DNA of 64,000 nucleotides, taken from positions 2,542,001 through 2,606,000 of the forward strand of contig NZ_JQNN01000001.1 in the NCBI RefSeq assembly GCF_000745265.1. The letters are read 5' to 3'. A program made the position numbers and the translations under genes. Source of the DNA: Massilia sp. 9096 (GTDB lineage Bacteria > Pseudomonadota > Gammaproteobacteria > Burkholderiales > Burkholderiaceae_D). Each line of letters opens with the position of its first letter. Position 1 is the stretch's first letter. The notes beneath the pieces are model-generated. The model was not told where the DNA came from. It saw only the letters and a list, made by a program, of their open reading frames with translations, and ran no database searches. This document shows, piece by piece, positions 37,373 through 45,361 of this stretch.

Positions 37373-38689
37373 TTACTCCTTCGGTAGTACCGACGCGCGA
37401 TGGGTACGGGAGCGTGCCCGATAGGCCGGCAATTCGGACAATCGTAGCCCATCGGGCAAATCCCGATGGTGCTTAGCGCGTCCGATACGCTGAGCACGGT
37501 AGATGCCGGTATGCCCCGAAAACAGGTAGCTGACCACGCAGGCCAAGGCCGCATAGGGTGCTATGTTCCCGCCGAACAGCTCGATCGCCATGACGGTAGA
37601 CGCCAGCGGCACGTTGGCTGCGCCGGCAAAGACGGCCACGAAGCCCAGCCCAGCCAGCAGCGGGAATGGTAAGTGCAGCAACGGCGCCAACGCGTTGCCG
37701 AGCGTCGCGCCAATATAAAACAGCGGCGTTACCTCGCCGCCCTTGAACCCGGTGCCTAGGGATACGACGGTAAAAACCAGCTTGCCGATGGCATCGCCGA
37801 AGCCGAGCTGTTGCTGAAACGACTGGACGATAACTGGGATGCCTAAGCCAATGTAGCGCTGGGTTCCCAGTAGGTAGACAGCCAGCGCGACCACGCTGCC
37901 ACCCAGCAGCGGCCGTAAAGGGCCGTAGGACACATGGCGCTTGGCCAGGTCGCCCATTCTATGGGTGAGCTTCGCAAACAGCATTCCTGCAAGGCCGAAC
38001 GCAATGCCAGCAGCGATCACTCCAGCCAGACCGGCAGCGTCCACGGCAGGGATCGTGGAAAGTATGTAATGCGTATGCTGGATGCCCCACCATAGCCCGA
38101 CCCGGTCGGCAACGATCGCCGCGACAATGCATGGCAGGATCGCGTCATAGCGCATGCGGCCGATCGCCAGCACCTCAAGGCCGAAGATTGCGCCGGCAAC
38201 CGGCGTACCAAACACGGCCGCGAACCCGGCGCTCATGCCCGCCATGACCAGCACCCGACGCGATTCGCGGTCAAGCCGGAGGATGTAGGAGACTTGGTCG
38301 GACAAGGTCGCACCCATTTGCACCGCCGTGCCTTCGCGCCCGACCGAAGCGCCAAACAAATGCGAAATGATGGTTCCACCCAGCACCAGCGGCGCCATTC
38401 GCAACGGGATCGTTTGGCGCGGATCGTGGATCTCATCGATGATCAGGTTATTGCCCGCTTCGACGCTCTTGCCAAAGCGGTCATACACCCACCCAACGGC
38501 GAATCCAGCCAACGGCAGTAGCCAGATGATGCGCGGCGCCGCAATGCGCACCTCGGTGACCCGATCTAGCGCAGACAGGAAGAAAGCGGATGCCGAGCCT
38601 GCAAGCACGGCAGCCACGATGGCAAGAATGAGCCACTTGCCCATGTAAGGCAGCAACTCGACTTGTTCGGGATAAGGGGTATTTTTCAT
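37373..38689 (-). CDS. CLC-F type fluoride/proton antiporter
   Basis: 438 residues, CLC fold. The usual GSGIP anion motif is replaced by GNNLI (residues 79-83), and the gating glutamate is Glu119 in GREGTAVQMG; LGTGFKGGEVTPLFYIGA is also typical. These are marks of the CLC-F branch, which expels fluoride in exchange for protons. A fluoride riboswitch lies in its 5-prime leader and DUF190 follows directly. Codon use is less GC-biased than in the core genes, hinting at transfer. Confidence 0.9.
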   Translation of the reverse strand: MKNTPYPEQVELLPYMGKWLILAIVAAVLAGSASAFFLSALDRVTEVRIAAPRIIWLLPLAGFAVGWVYDRFGKSVEAGNNLIIDEIHDPRQTIPLRMAPLVLGGTIISHLFGASVGREGTAVQMGATLSDQVSYILRLDRESRRVLVMAGMSAGFAAVFGTPVAGAIFGLEVLAIGRMRYDAILPCIVAAIVADRVGLWWGIQHTHYILSTIPAVDAAGLAGVIAAGIAFGLAGMLFAKLTHRMGDLAKRHVSYGPLRPLLGGSVVALAVYLLGTQRYIGLGIPVIVQSFQQQLGFGDAIGKLVFTVVSLGTGFKGGEVTPLFYIGATLGNALAPLLHLPFPLLAGLGFVAVFAGAANVPLASTVMAIELFGGNIAPYAALACVVSYLFSGHTGIYRAQRIGRAKHHRDLPDGLRLSELPAYRARSRTHRASVLPKE

Positions 38690-38731
38690 CGGTCCAGTGA
38701 GTAAACCCAGCTGGTCCGGTTCGAGGCGTGT

Positions 38732-38805
38732 GCCTACCTTCCCGGCCGGGAAAGGTAGGCATCATCAGCTCGGGATTGAGCGGTTACGGGAGGAATGCCA
38801 TCTCC
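38732..38805 (-). promoter_or_regulatory. fluoride riboswitch (crcB motif) upstream of the CLC-F gene
   Basis: On the minus strand the leader reads GGAGATGGCATTCCTCC (38805-38789), then CGTAACCGCTC, then GAGCTGATGATGCC (about 38772-38759), the conserved aptamer parts in the right order. The last aptamer bases overlap the first arm of a long hairpin, GCCTACCTT with AAGGTAGGC around CCGGCCGG (38760-38732). The overlap suggests a switch between the two folds. No T-run follows, so control may be at translation or by Rho. Confidence 0.88.
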
Positions 38806-38950
38806 GTCTGGAGTAGATCATACCAAGCTTCTGGCACTTGGCCAATCAGGACTGGCAACGCCGTTAGACTGATCGTTGATTATTGTTTTTGGACTCCGGG
38901 ATATGGGCGGCTCAACTCTTCACGCACAAACATTCGTCTTCAAAGACCGC

Positions 38951-39002
38951 TTTTGGCCGGTTGCGGGCCTACGGCGACGTCCGTTTCCGACCCAAAGCGG
39001 AC
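38951..39002 (+). repeat. intergenic palindromic repeat, copy B
   Basis: TTTTGGCCGGTTGCGGGCC, then GTCCGTTT (38979-38986), CCGACCC, AAAGCGGAC. It ends eight bases from the stop of the DUF6968-like gene. Confidence 0.7.
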
Positions 39003-39009
39003 TATTCGC

Positions 39010-39345
39010 TCAGCTAAATTTGGCTGCTCCAAAGAAAGCAGCATGCGAGGACCAGCCCCAAGCGCTACGGTCGACTGGATAAACAAGATGCGCGTTGTCC
39101 TCAAGCATATGACCGAGCCTGTTCCCGATCAGTCGCATAGCAATAGACAACGCCTGAAACGATCCTTCACCTACGATGTCTGGATAACGCCCATCAACAC
39201 CCTCTAGGCACGCTGGGCATGCCCATGTTTGATCGTCAACCACATATGGCGCACCAATCTTCGCTTCAATCATCACCTCGGACCCGTCCGAGCGGAGCCA
39301 TAGAATGGACACCGTGGCGATAAACACCGGCGTTTCTGTACGCAT
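39010..39345 (-). CDS. DUF6968-like small protein
   Basis: 111 residues: ILWLRSDGSEVMIEAKIGAP, then WACPACLEGVDGRYPDIVGE and SFQALSIAMRLIGNRLGHML. This pattern (strand, Trp-x-Cys-Pro, then a Q-A-L helix) fits DUF6968-like proteins of unknown role. AAGGA lies five bases before ATG 39345. It lies between repeat copies B and C. Base composition is lower in GC than the core genome. Confidence 0.6.
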   Translation of the reverse strand: MRTETPVFIATVSILWLRSDGSEVMIEAKIGAPYVVDDQTWACPACLEGVDGRYPDIVGEGSFQALSIAMRLIGNRLGHMLEDNAHLVYPVDRSAWGWSSHAAFFGAAKFS

Positions 39346-39390
39346 TGCGTTCCTTACGTGACATGTGAGGCGAGCAGCATTCGTCCGCTC

Positions 39391-39440
39391 CTGGCCGGTT
39401 GCAGACTTATTGCAACGGCCGCTACCGACCCGAAGCGGTC
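39391..39440 (+). repeat. intergenic palindromic repeat, copy C
   Basis: CTGGCCGGTTGCAGAC, then GGCCGCTACCGACCCGAAGC and GGTC. Imperfect hairpin arm compared with copy K. Confidence 0.65.
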
Positions 39441-39548
39441 ATAGCGTCAAAGATGAGTCGATTCTTCACTGGCAAGTAAAAGTCGGCTCCGTAAAGATCG
39501 CTCGTCCTGTTGACTGCCGTGTCCCGTCTTGCCGGATGCTTCGCACGG

Positions 39549-40100
39549 TTAGTCACACTGGGTTGGCACCAGGGCGGTTGATGCATGCAATAACACCTCG
39601 TGTAACTTGTGCCGGTAATGCGTTACCTCAGCCTTAGTGCTGTAGACGTGTACCACATAGTTCTGCCAGCAAGAAACATCGCTCTTGCCTTGTTTCTGAC
39701 CGACCAGTGTCACCGTCACGCTGCCCTGAACGGAACTTTTCACGCACTCGTATAACACGAGATCACCCAGGCGCTCCGTGCTACGTTCGACCGATTGGCC
39801 CTCGCATTCCAAAGTAGCCAATTGACGCGGCGATTTTGGCCCTTCACCATCATCGCCATCACCAACGTTGTACGAGACAAAAAATGAGATCTTTGATCGG
39901 TCAGGATTACTGCCGAAATCGCAGGTGGTACTGCCGTAGACGAGGACGACGCCGTGATCAAGTCCGGGTGGCGAGGTTGTACATGGGCGAGCGCCCGTCG
40001 GGATGATTAGCGAAAGGCTGTATCCGGATTGGTTGCGATAAACGCCTGCGGCTGTCGCATAAATCGGCAGTACAAGAAACAAAAAGCAAAATCGGTGCAT
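39549..40100 (-). CDS. exported hypothetical protein
   Basis: 183 residues. Signal peptide MHRFCFLFLVLPIYATAAG, then a soluble domain with four or five cysteines (CTTSPPG, STTCDFGS, LECEGQS, YECVKSS, VSCWQNY). No family recognised. ATG 40100 has AAGGA six bases upstream; earlier in-frame ATGs lack one. Probably periplasmic with disulfides. Confidence 0.55.
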   Translation of the reverse strand: MHRFCFLFLVLPIYATAAGVYRNQSGYSLSLIIPTGARPCTTSPPGLDHGVVLVYGSTTCDFGSNPDRSKISFFVSYNVGDGDDGEGPKSPRQLATLECEGQSVERSTERLGDLVLYECVKSSVQGSVTVTLVGQKQGKSDVSCWQNYVVHVYSTKAEVTHYRHKLHEVLLHASTALVPTQCD

Positions 40101-40227
40101 CTTCATTCCTTGTACATTCATCGAGCACTTGAATTAAAGCTACGAATAAGCGGGAGCGCCGAGCGTAGAGAATTCTCAAACCGACAACACTACGATAACT
40201 CTGAAATTGACGAGGCGACGTCTGCTC

Positions 40228-40248
40228 TTGGCCGATAGCGGACTTATC
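40228..40248 (+). repeat. fragment of the palindromic repeat, copy D
   Basis: CTTGGCCGATAGCGGACTTA only. The rest of the 40101-40789 gap (about 690 bases) shows no gene with a ribosome site or family match, and nothing else I can name. Confidence 0.45.
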
Positions 40249-40789
40249 TGGACCAGCCTTTTGAAAAAACTCCGAGTGTTTCGGCTTCGCTCTAACTAAG
40301 GTAGGGGTTGCGAAGCGGCGCGCTCAGCACATACTGCTCCACTCTTTGCGTGGGGGATCGTGTACTCATGAGTGAGTCCTCAAAGTTACGGCATTGCGCT
40401 GCCAGAACGTAAAGGCCTCAGAAAGCAGGTTCTCGAAGTGACTTGAAAATCTGAAGGTTGAAACAGGTGACCGAAATTGTATGGGCACTATCGGCACTTT
40501 TCTTTGCTAGGTCAGGCTTCAAAGGCTTGTTAGTTCAACGCGCCGAATTATTGTCGGCGTAGCGAATGATAAAATTATAGATCGCCTTGAAGGGCACGAG
40601 CTGAGCACGGAAATCTTGCACAAGTATGTCTTTTGTGTACCGCAAAAATTCTTTCATCTTGGCCCTTTCGGCAATTTGTACTTTCATTGGAATGTATTAG
40701 TTAATCTATGGCGCCAATCGAGAACGTCATGTATAGAACCTCATCTCTTGGCCGATCCAGGCTTACAGCCCACTTTTGTGGCTTGGGCA

Positions 40790-41416
40790 CTAAACCTCAG
40801 TTTGCTCTGCAATTTCTAAAGCGTCATCGACTTCGATGCCGAGATAGCGAACTGTACTCTCGAGCTTAGTATGCCCGAGAAGCAGTTGCACGGCACGAAG
40901 ATTTTTCGTTCGCCTGTAGATCAGAGTCGCTTTTGTTCTGCGCATCGAATGTGTTCCATAAGCGGTCGCGTCCAAGCCGATCGATTCCACCCATCTGGTA
41001 ACGATTCGCGCGTACTGGCGAGTAGACAGGTGTGGCGACTCGCTCACTCGGCTTGGGAATAGGTGCTGGCTTCCGGACAGCTAGCGCCGATCGATCCAGG
41101 CAAGCACCGACTGCCGGGTTTGCTCCGTAATTTCGAACTGAACAGGCCGGCCGGTCTTACGCTGCATGACGATCGCGCGGTGAAAGATGCTTCGCCCCTG
41201 CGCGATGTCCTTGACGCGCAAACTGACGAGGTCGCAGCCGCGCAACTTGCTATCGATAGCGAGGTTGAACAGCGCGAGGTCTCGCACCTGCGCGGCCAAC
41301 TGTAGACGAATGCGAATCGCCCAAATTTCCCGTAACTTCAATGGCAGCTTTTGCCCTACAAGACGTCCCTTGTTCCAGGGCCCTACACTTTTGGCTTTGC
41401 TAGAGATCGAGTCCAT
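40790..41416 (-). pseudogene. tyrosine recombinase gene interrupted by an in-frame amber codon
   Basis: The intact protein would be 208 residues. ATG 41416 (MDSISSKAKSVGPWNKGRL) has GGAGG five bases upstream. N-terminal half: LALFNLAIDSKLRGCDLVSL (first catalytic Arg region). TAG at 41083-41081 follows VLAWIDRR. The same frame continues with LSGSQHLFPSRVSESPHLS and the catalytic GTHSMRRTKATLIYRRTK (HxxR), LLGHTKLESTVRYLG (His and nucleophile Tyr). One substitution would explain the loss. This short integrase type occurs singly in many Proteobacteria. Confidence 0.85.
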
Positions 41417-41527
41417 GAGGCCTCCGTGGTTGTGGAAACCCATTGTGGGCACCTAGTGACCCAGAAACCCTTAACGCAGCCTTTGCTTGCCTTGGAAGCA
41501 ACCACGGTCGTACACTGAGCTGTATCG

Positions 41528-41556
41528 ATCGGCCGAGTTCGGCCAGAAGCGGACGT
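41528..41556 (-). repeat. fragment of the palindromic repeat, copy F
   Basis: On the minus strand ACGTCCGCTTCTGGCCGAAC then TCGGCC, matching the end of copy J in reverse orientation to copies A-D. Confidence 0.55.
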
Positions 41557-41629
41557 GCAATGGTGCAGTTGCCAATATTTCGTCCTCGGTGCCAGGAGCA
41601 TCTTCTTCAAAAATGGTTTGGCTAACGCT

Positions 41630-41791
41630 ATGAAAAAGACTTGGCAACAGCTAGTAAAGGAATCGTTCACTAAATCGCGTGACGAACGATATGCAGAGAT
41701 GTCCAGGAACGAACGAGTCGGCTATTGGATCTTCGGTCTCGTTGTAGTTGGGATAGTGTGCTTACTCTGGCTGTCTCGGTCCCAGACTTGA
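41630..41791 (+). CDS. possible small membrane protein
   Basis: 53 residues: a charged start (MKKTWQQLVKESFTKSRDER) then one transmembrane helix (VGYWIFGLVVVGIVCLLWLS). No clear ribosome site, no family recognised. It could be real because of the well-formed helix and positive N-terminal side. Confidence 0.4.
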   Translation: MKKTWQQLVKESFTKSRDERYAEMSRNERVGYWIFGLVVVGIVCLLWLSRSQT

Positions 41792-41894
41792 CCGTCCGCT
41801 TAGGGTCGATAGCTGGCGCTCTACTTGAGCGCTTATTAACGAAAGTTCCAGTATCTGGCTTACTCATCAATGTAAGCGAACAGGCGAGTTGTGA

Positions 41895-42287
41895 ATGAAG
41901 TTCAAAAGATACATAGCGATCGCGGTTCCTGTCGCGGTATGGTTGTATGGATGATCATACGACATCCCGATTTACATTACCAATCATTCCGGTCAAGCGC
42001 TCCAGAATGTCACAGTGTCCGGCTCTAACTTCCAGCGACAAGTTGCTTTGATCCCTGCGGGAGAGACCACAACTGTGTATGTCGATCCCAAAGGGGAGGT
42101 CGGGGCTGCAATCGCATTCGACATGGGACAGAAAAGATTTTCCTATGCCAAGGAGGGCTATTTTGAACCCGATGATTGGGAAGTTGTAATTGTCGTGGAT
42201 ACTGCAGGGAAAGCCTCAGTACATGGTTATCTCGCTAGCATATTTCCACAAATTTTTGGACGATGGCACTGGGCAAAAACAGGGTAG
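41895..42287 (+). pseudogene. small lipoprotein gene with stop codon at the lipobox cysteine
   Basis: ATG 41895 starts MKFKRYIAIAVPVAVWLYG, a lipoprotein-type signal, then TGA (41952-41954). The same frame continues SYDIPIYITNHSGQALQNVT and on to residue 130 with no further stop. The stop stands exactly where the lipid-modified Cys (TGC or TGT) of a lipobox LYGC would be. So a single base change has removed both the protein and its anchor. Downstream part could be re-initiated at GTG 42015. Function unknown. Confidence 0.65.
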
Positions 42288-42385
42288 AAGCCGTTAGCAA
42301 AGGCGTCCTCGCTAGTCACTACTATCATGGTGCGAAAATAAAGTTCCACGCGACCTTACATCCTTAGTGTTACCGCCGACATACC

Positions 42386-42447
42386 CGGTCTGTGATGGGT
42401 CGGTTGCGGACGTACACGTAGGTCTGCAACCGGCCAGAAGCGGACCT
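42386..42447 (-). repeat. intergenic palindromic repeat, copy E (reverse orientation)
   Basis: On the minus strand GGTCCGCTTCTGGCCGGTTG, CAGACCTACG, TGTACGTCCGCAACCGACCC. Opposite to copies A-D. The rest of the 42288-42752 gap has no supported gene. Confidence 0.65.
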
Positions 42448-42752
42448 TCATCAAGTCTTCATTCGCTGTCAGACAACGCTCTCGATGTATCCGACAGCGA
42501 CCTCGACATTGCATTGGGCGTTGCTCTGCCGGAGAATACAAGCGTGGTGGCGAAAGGTTGCTGTCGAGCCGGAGGGTCTTCGTCGTCGCGTCCGATTAGC
42601 TTGCCTGCGATGGTATGTCCTATATGCCGTCTGATCTTCTCCGCACGACTGCATCCGGTTGAAGTGCAAAAATCGCTCCCTCGGCTACAAGCAATTCTTG
42701 ATTTACATCCAACCGGACGCATTTAACTAGCTTATTTGCGCCGTCAAGCGCA

Positions 42753-44036
42753 TCAACGCCCTTGGTCGACAAACCGGTTCGCGGTAGCGGCGGTCGGGTC
42801 GTTCGGTAGCGCGGCAGGTGCATTCTCGATGAAGCGAATAATGGCATCACGGGTCATCGCCTGACCTCTAGGATTACCCCATAAGATATGTCCAACGCCT
42901 AGAATCCGCTGGCTGCGCTTGATGGAATAGGTGCCGAAATACTCCATTGCAAGCCCTCGCGGAATATAGCTGCATTCTCCCAGCAGCAGCATCACTGGCG
43001 CCTTCATCTTGCGCAAATCGGGCGTCGGTGCGGCCAAGGCATCGCGGTTGATGGCGACGTTGGCCTTCAAATTAAAGGGCTCAGCCTTGAAGCTATTGAG
43101 CAAGGTCGTATCGCCCTTGCAAAATCCTGGCGCTATCAAGAGGCGCTGCACGTCGGCCGTATAGAGGTTGATGAGCTCTTCCTGTTTTACGAATCGATTT
43201 TCGCGCGGCAGAAAATTCGCTAGGAGCGCGCGCGGCGCGGCGACTTTCGCAATCACCGCACGGCTTGGTGTTTCGCTAGCATCCGGAGCGAGGGTGGTTT
43301 TTTCGGACATCGATTTCGCTGTCGATTCAGTGCTTCCCGGCAGGCGTCCCGGCTCGGAGAGGATTACGTGGGTGACATGCTTGCGGATTTCCTCTTCTGA
43401 CAGTGCGGACGTCACCAGTGTCGCCCCGTACGACTGCCCAATAAGGACGGTTGGCTTATCAACGCGAGCAAGTACGGCGGCCAAATCCCTGACATTGTTC
43501 TCGTGCGTATAGGTCGTCGGATCGCCAAGTGGCGAGCGCCCGGCGCCGAACTGGTCGTAAATGACAACGTCGAAACCGGCATGCGCGAAACTTGCAAAAA
43601 AGTTACGATCAAAATCGCGCAAATATGCGCCAGGCCCGCCATGCGCAAACACCAAGGCCATGTGACGGTCGTTCGCCGGGGCCGCCGAGTAGCGGTAGAC
43701 GGCGACGTGACGGCCATCGTGCGTAGCCCACAATTGAACGGATTTGTCGGCGGCCAGGGCGGGCAATGAGGAGGACGCCAGCGGTACCAACACGATGACC
43801 AGAGGCACCAATGCGAGAAGCAGTCCCATTCCGCTCCAGATGACCGCGCGCCTCGTACCCTGCCGTATACGGGGCCACAAGAATATACCCGCGATGGCCA
43901 CGGACATAAGGAAAGCTGGATAGCCGCCAGCAATTCCGCCGCTTATCCACAACGTGAGAAGGAAGATCATCCATACCGTGGCCACTTGTAAGGGAACGAT
44001 CAGAAAGCGGATGATTTTTTGGGAGAGGCTTTTCAT
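42753..44036 (-). CDS. membrane-anchored alpha/beta hydrolase, prolyl-iminopeptidase-like
   Basis: 427 residues. Three or so hydrophobic segments in the first 95 residues, then an alpha/beta hydrolase domain: oxyanion motif VFAHGGPGAYL, nucleophile Ser in VLIGQSYGATLVTSAL, and His in LGVGHILWGNP. HGGPG is typical of proline iminopeptidases and related hydrolases. ATG 44036 is chosen because it begins the signal-like helix; an ATG nine codons earlier is possible and neither has a good ribosome site. Substrate unknown. Confidence 0.78.
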   Translation of the reverse strand: MKSLSQKIIRFLIVPLQVATVWMIFLLTLWISGGIAGGYPAFLMSVAIAGIFLWPRIRQGTRRAVIWSGMGLLLALVPLVIVLVPLASSSLPALAADKSVQLWATHDGRHVAVYRYSAAPANDRHMALVFAHGGPGAYLRDFDRNFFASFAHAGFDVVIYDQFGAGRSPLGDPTTYTHENNVRDLAAVLARVDKPTVLIGQSYGATLVTSALSEEEIRKHVTHVILSEPGRLPGSTESTAKSMSEKTTLAPDASETPSRAVIAKVAAPRALLANFLPRENRFVKQEELINLYTADVQRLLIAPGFCKGDTTLLNSFKAEPFNLKANVAINRDALAAPTPDLRKMKAPVMLLLGECSYIPRGLAMEYFGTYSIKRSQRILGVGHILWGNPRGQAMTRDAIIRFIENAPAALPNDPTAATANRFVDQGR

Positions 44037-44215
44037 TATCGAGGATAGTAAATGCGAAGTCATGCACTGTAGCCGGCAGCTTCCATCTGGAAACTATCTT
44101 TGAGACGAACTGCGTAATCTCTGGATTGAATTGCACGTTCGCGCTCTTGCACGAGCGTGCCGCCGGGTCGGCGCGATAGGCACCTTTGGAAAGTTGAAAC
44201 AGAAACTGACGTCCC

Positions 44216-44371
44216 TCAAGGCGAACGCATTCCTGCCGCATGCATCAGCAGGCGCAGTACCGTGGCCACGCCGGCTAGCGACGCGACACTGGCAAGCCAT
44301 ATACCGACGAGCCAGGCGAGTCTTCGAACGAAAGCGTACCCGCTCCATCGGTCAATGATAAGTCTGCGCAT
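44216..44371 (-). CDS. DUF2474 small subunit of cyanide-insensitive bd oxidase
   Basis: 51 residues, one transmembrane helix: VRRLAWLVGIWLASVASLAG then VATVLRLLMHAAGM. This matches DUF2474, a small protein found after cydAB of the CIO type, comparable to CydX. The ATG lies inside the last 20 bases of cydB in another frame, so its translation is coupled. Confidence 0.8.
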   Translation of the reverse strand: MRRLIIDRWSGYAFVRRLAWLVGIWLASVASLAGVATVLRLLMHAAGMRSP

Positions 44372-45359
44372 GACCAATTTTCCCTTTGAACACATGGTAG
44401 CTCCACGCTGTATAGCCAAGAATGAGCGGCAGGATCGGCAATGCGCCAACAAGCGCGAATCCCTGGCTTTGCGGGGGCGCGGCCGCCTGCCAAAGCGTCA
44501 ATGCGCCTGGCACAGCGTCCGGCCACAGGCTGATCGCCAGGCCGCTGTAACCGAGAAAGATTATCGCCAGCGTGAACAGGAAAGGACTGGTGTCGTTATC
44601 CTTACGTGTCGAGATGAAAAGGCCCGCGGTGATCGCCAGAACCAGTACGGGGACGGGCAGGAACCACCACAGGTTCTGGAAGCTGAACCATCGCGTGGCG
44701 ATCGCTTCCTTGAGCAGCGGCGTCCATACGCTGACGACACCGATGCAAAGCAGCAGCAGCGCTACGAGCACGCGTCCGATACCACGCATTTTGTGCTGGA
44801 GCGTTCCCTCCGTCTTCATGATGAGCCAGGTGGCACCAAGCAGCGCGTAGGTAACGACGAGGGCAGCTCCCGTGAACAAGGGGAACGGCGCCATCCAGTC
44901 GAAGGCGCCGCCCGCGAACGCGCGTCCGCGCACAGGAATGCCCGCGATGTATGTGCCCAAGATCACGCCTTGGAAGAACGTAGCCACCAGTGACCCGCCA
45001 ATAAAGGCCTTGTCCCAGATGTGCCGTTTATGGTCGTGGGCCTTGAAGCGAAATTCGAAAGCCACACCACGAAATACTAGGCCAAGTAGCATCAACATGA
45101 TCGGCAGGTAGAGCGCGCTTAGGATGATGGAGTACGCAAGCGGGAACGCCGCATATAGACCAGCTCCGCCCAGCACCAGCCAGGTTTCGTTGCCGTCCCA
45201 GACCGGTGCCACGGTGTTCATCATGATGTCGCGTTCGCCTTTCGAAGGGGCGAACGGAAACAGAATGCCGATGCCAAGATCGAATCCGTCCATGACGATA
45301 TACATCATGACCCCAAAGGTGATGACCAACGCCCATACGATAGAAAGATCAATACCCAT
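44352..45359 (-). CDS. cydB: cytochrome bd-type quinol oxidase subunit II (CIO type)
   Basis: 335 residues, eight transmembrane helices. Begins MGIDLSIVWALVITFGVMMY with VMDGFDLGIGILFPF, and WDGNETWLVLGGAGLYAAFP follows, typical of CydB/CioB. With CydA it oxidises quinol and reduces oxygen without pumping protons; CIO forms resist cyanide and sulfide. Two bases separate it from cydA. Confidence 0.94.
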   Translation of the reverse strand: MGIDLSIVWALVITFGVMMYIVMDGFDLGIGILFPFAPSKGERDIMMNTVAPVWDGNETWLVLGGAGLYAAFPLAYSIILSALYLPIMLMLLGLVFRGVAFEFRFKAHDHKRHIWDKAFIGGSLVATFFQGVILGTYIAGIPVRGRAFAGGAFDWMAPFPLFTGAALVVTYALLGATWLIMKTEGTLQHKMRGIGRVLVALLLLCIGVVSVWTPLLKEAIATRWFSFQNLWWFLPVPVLVLAITAGLFISTRKDNDTSPFLFTLAIIFLGYSGLAISLWPDAVPGALTLWQAAAPPQSQGFALVGALPILPLILGYTAWSYHVFKGKIGHAQTYH

Positions 45360-45361
45360 GC

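Noticed and set aside
40616..40819. 67-codon plus-strand frame in the 40.1-40.8 kb gap
   Set aside because: No ribosome site, aromatic-rich random-looking product, runs into the integrase end.
41952..41954. Selenocysteine at the TGA of the lipoprotein gene
   Set aside because: A lipobox needs a plain cysteine sulfur, no SECIS-like hairpin directly follows, and a neighbouring gene also has a nonsense codon; simple decay is more likely.
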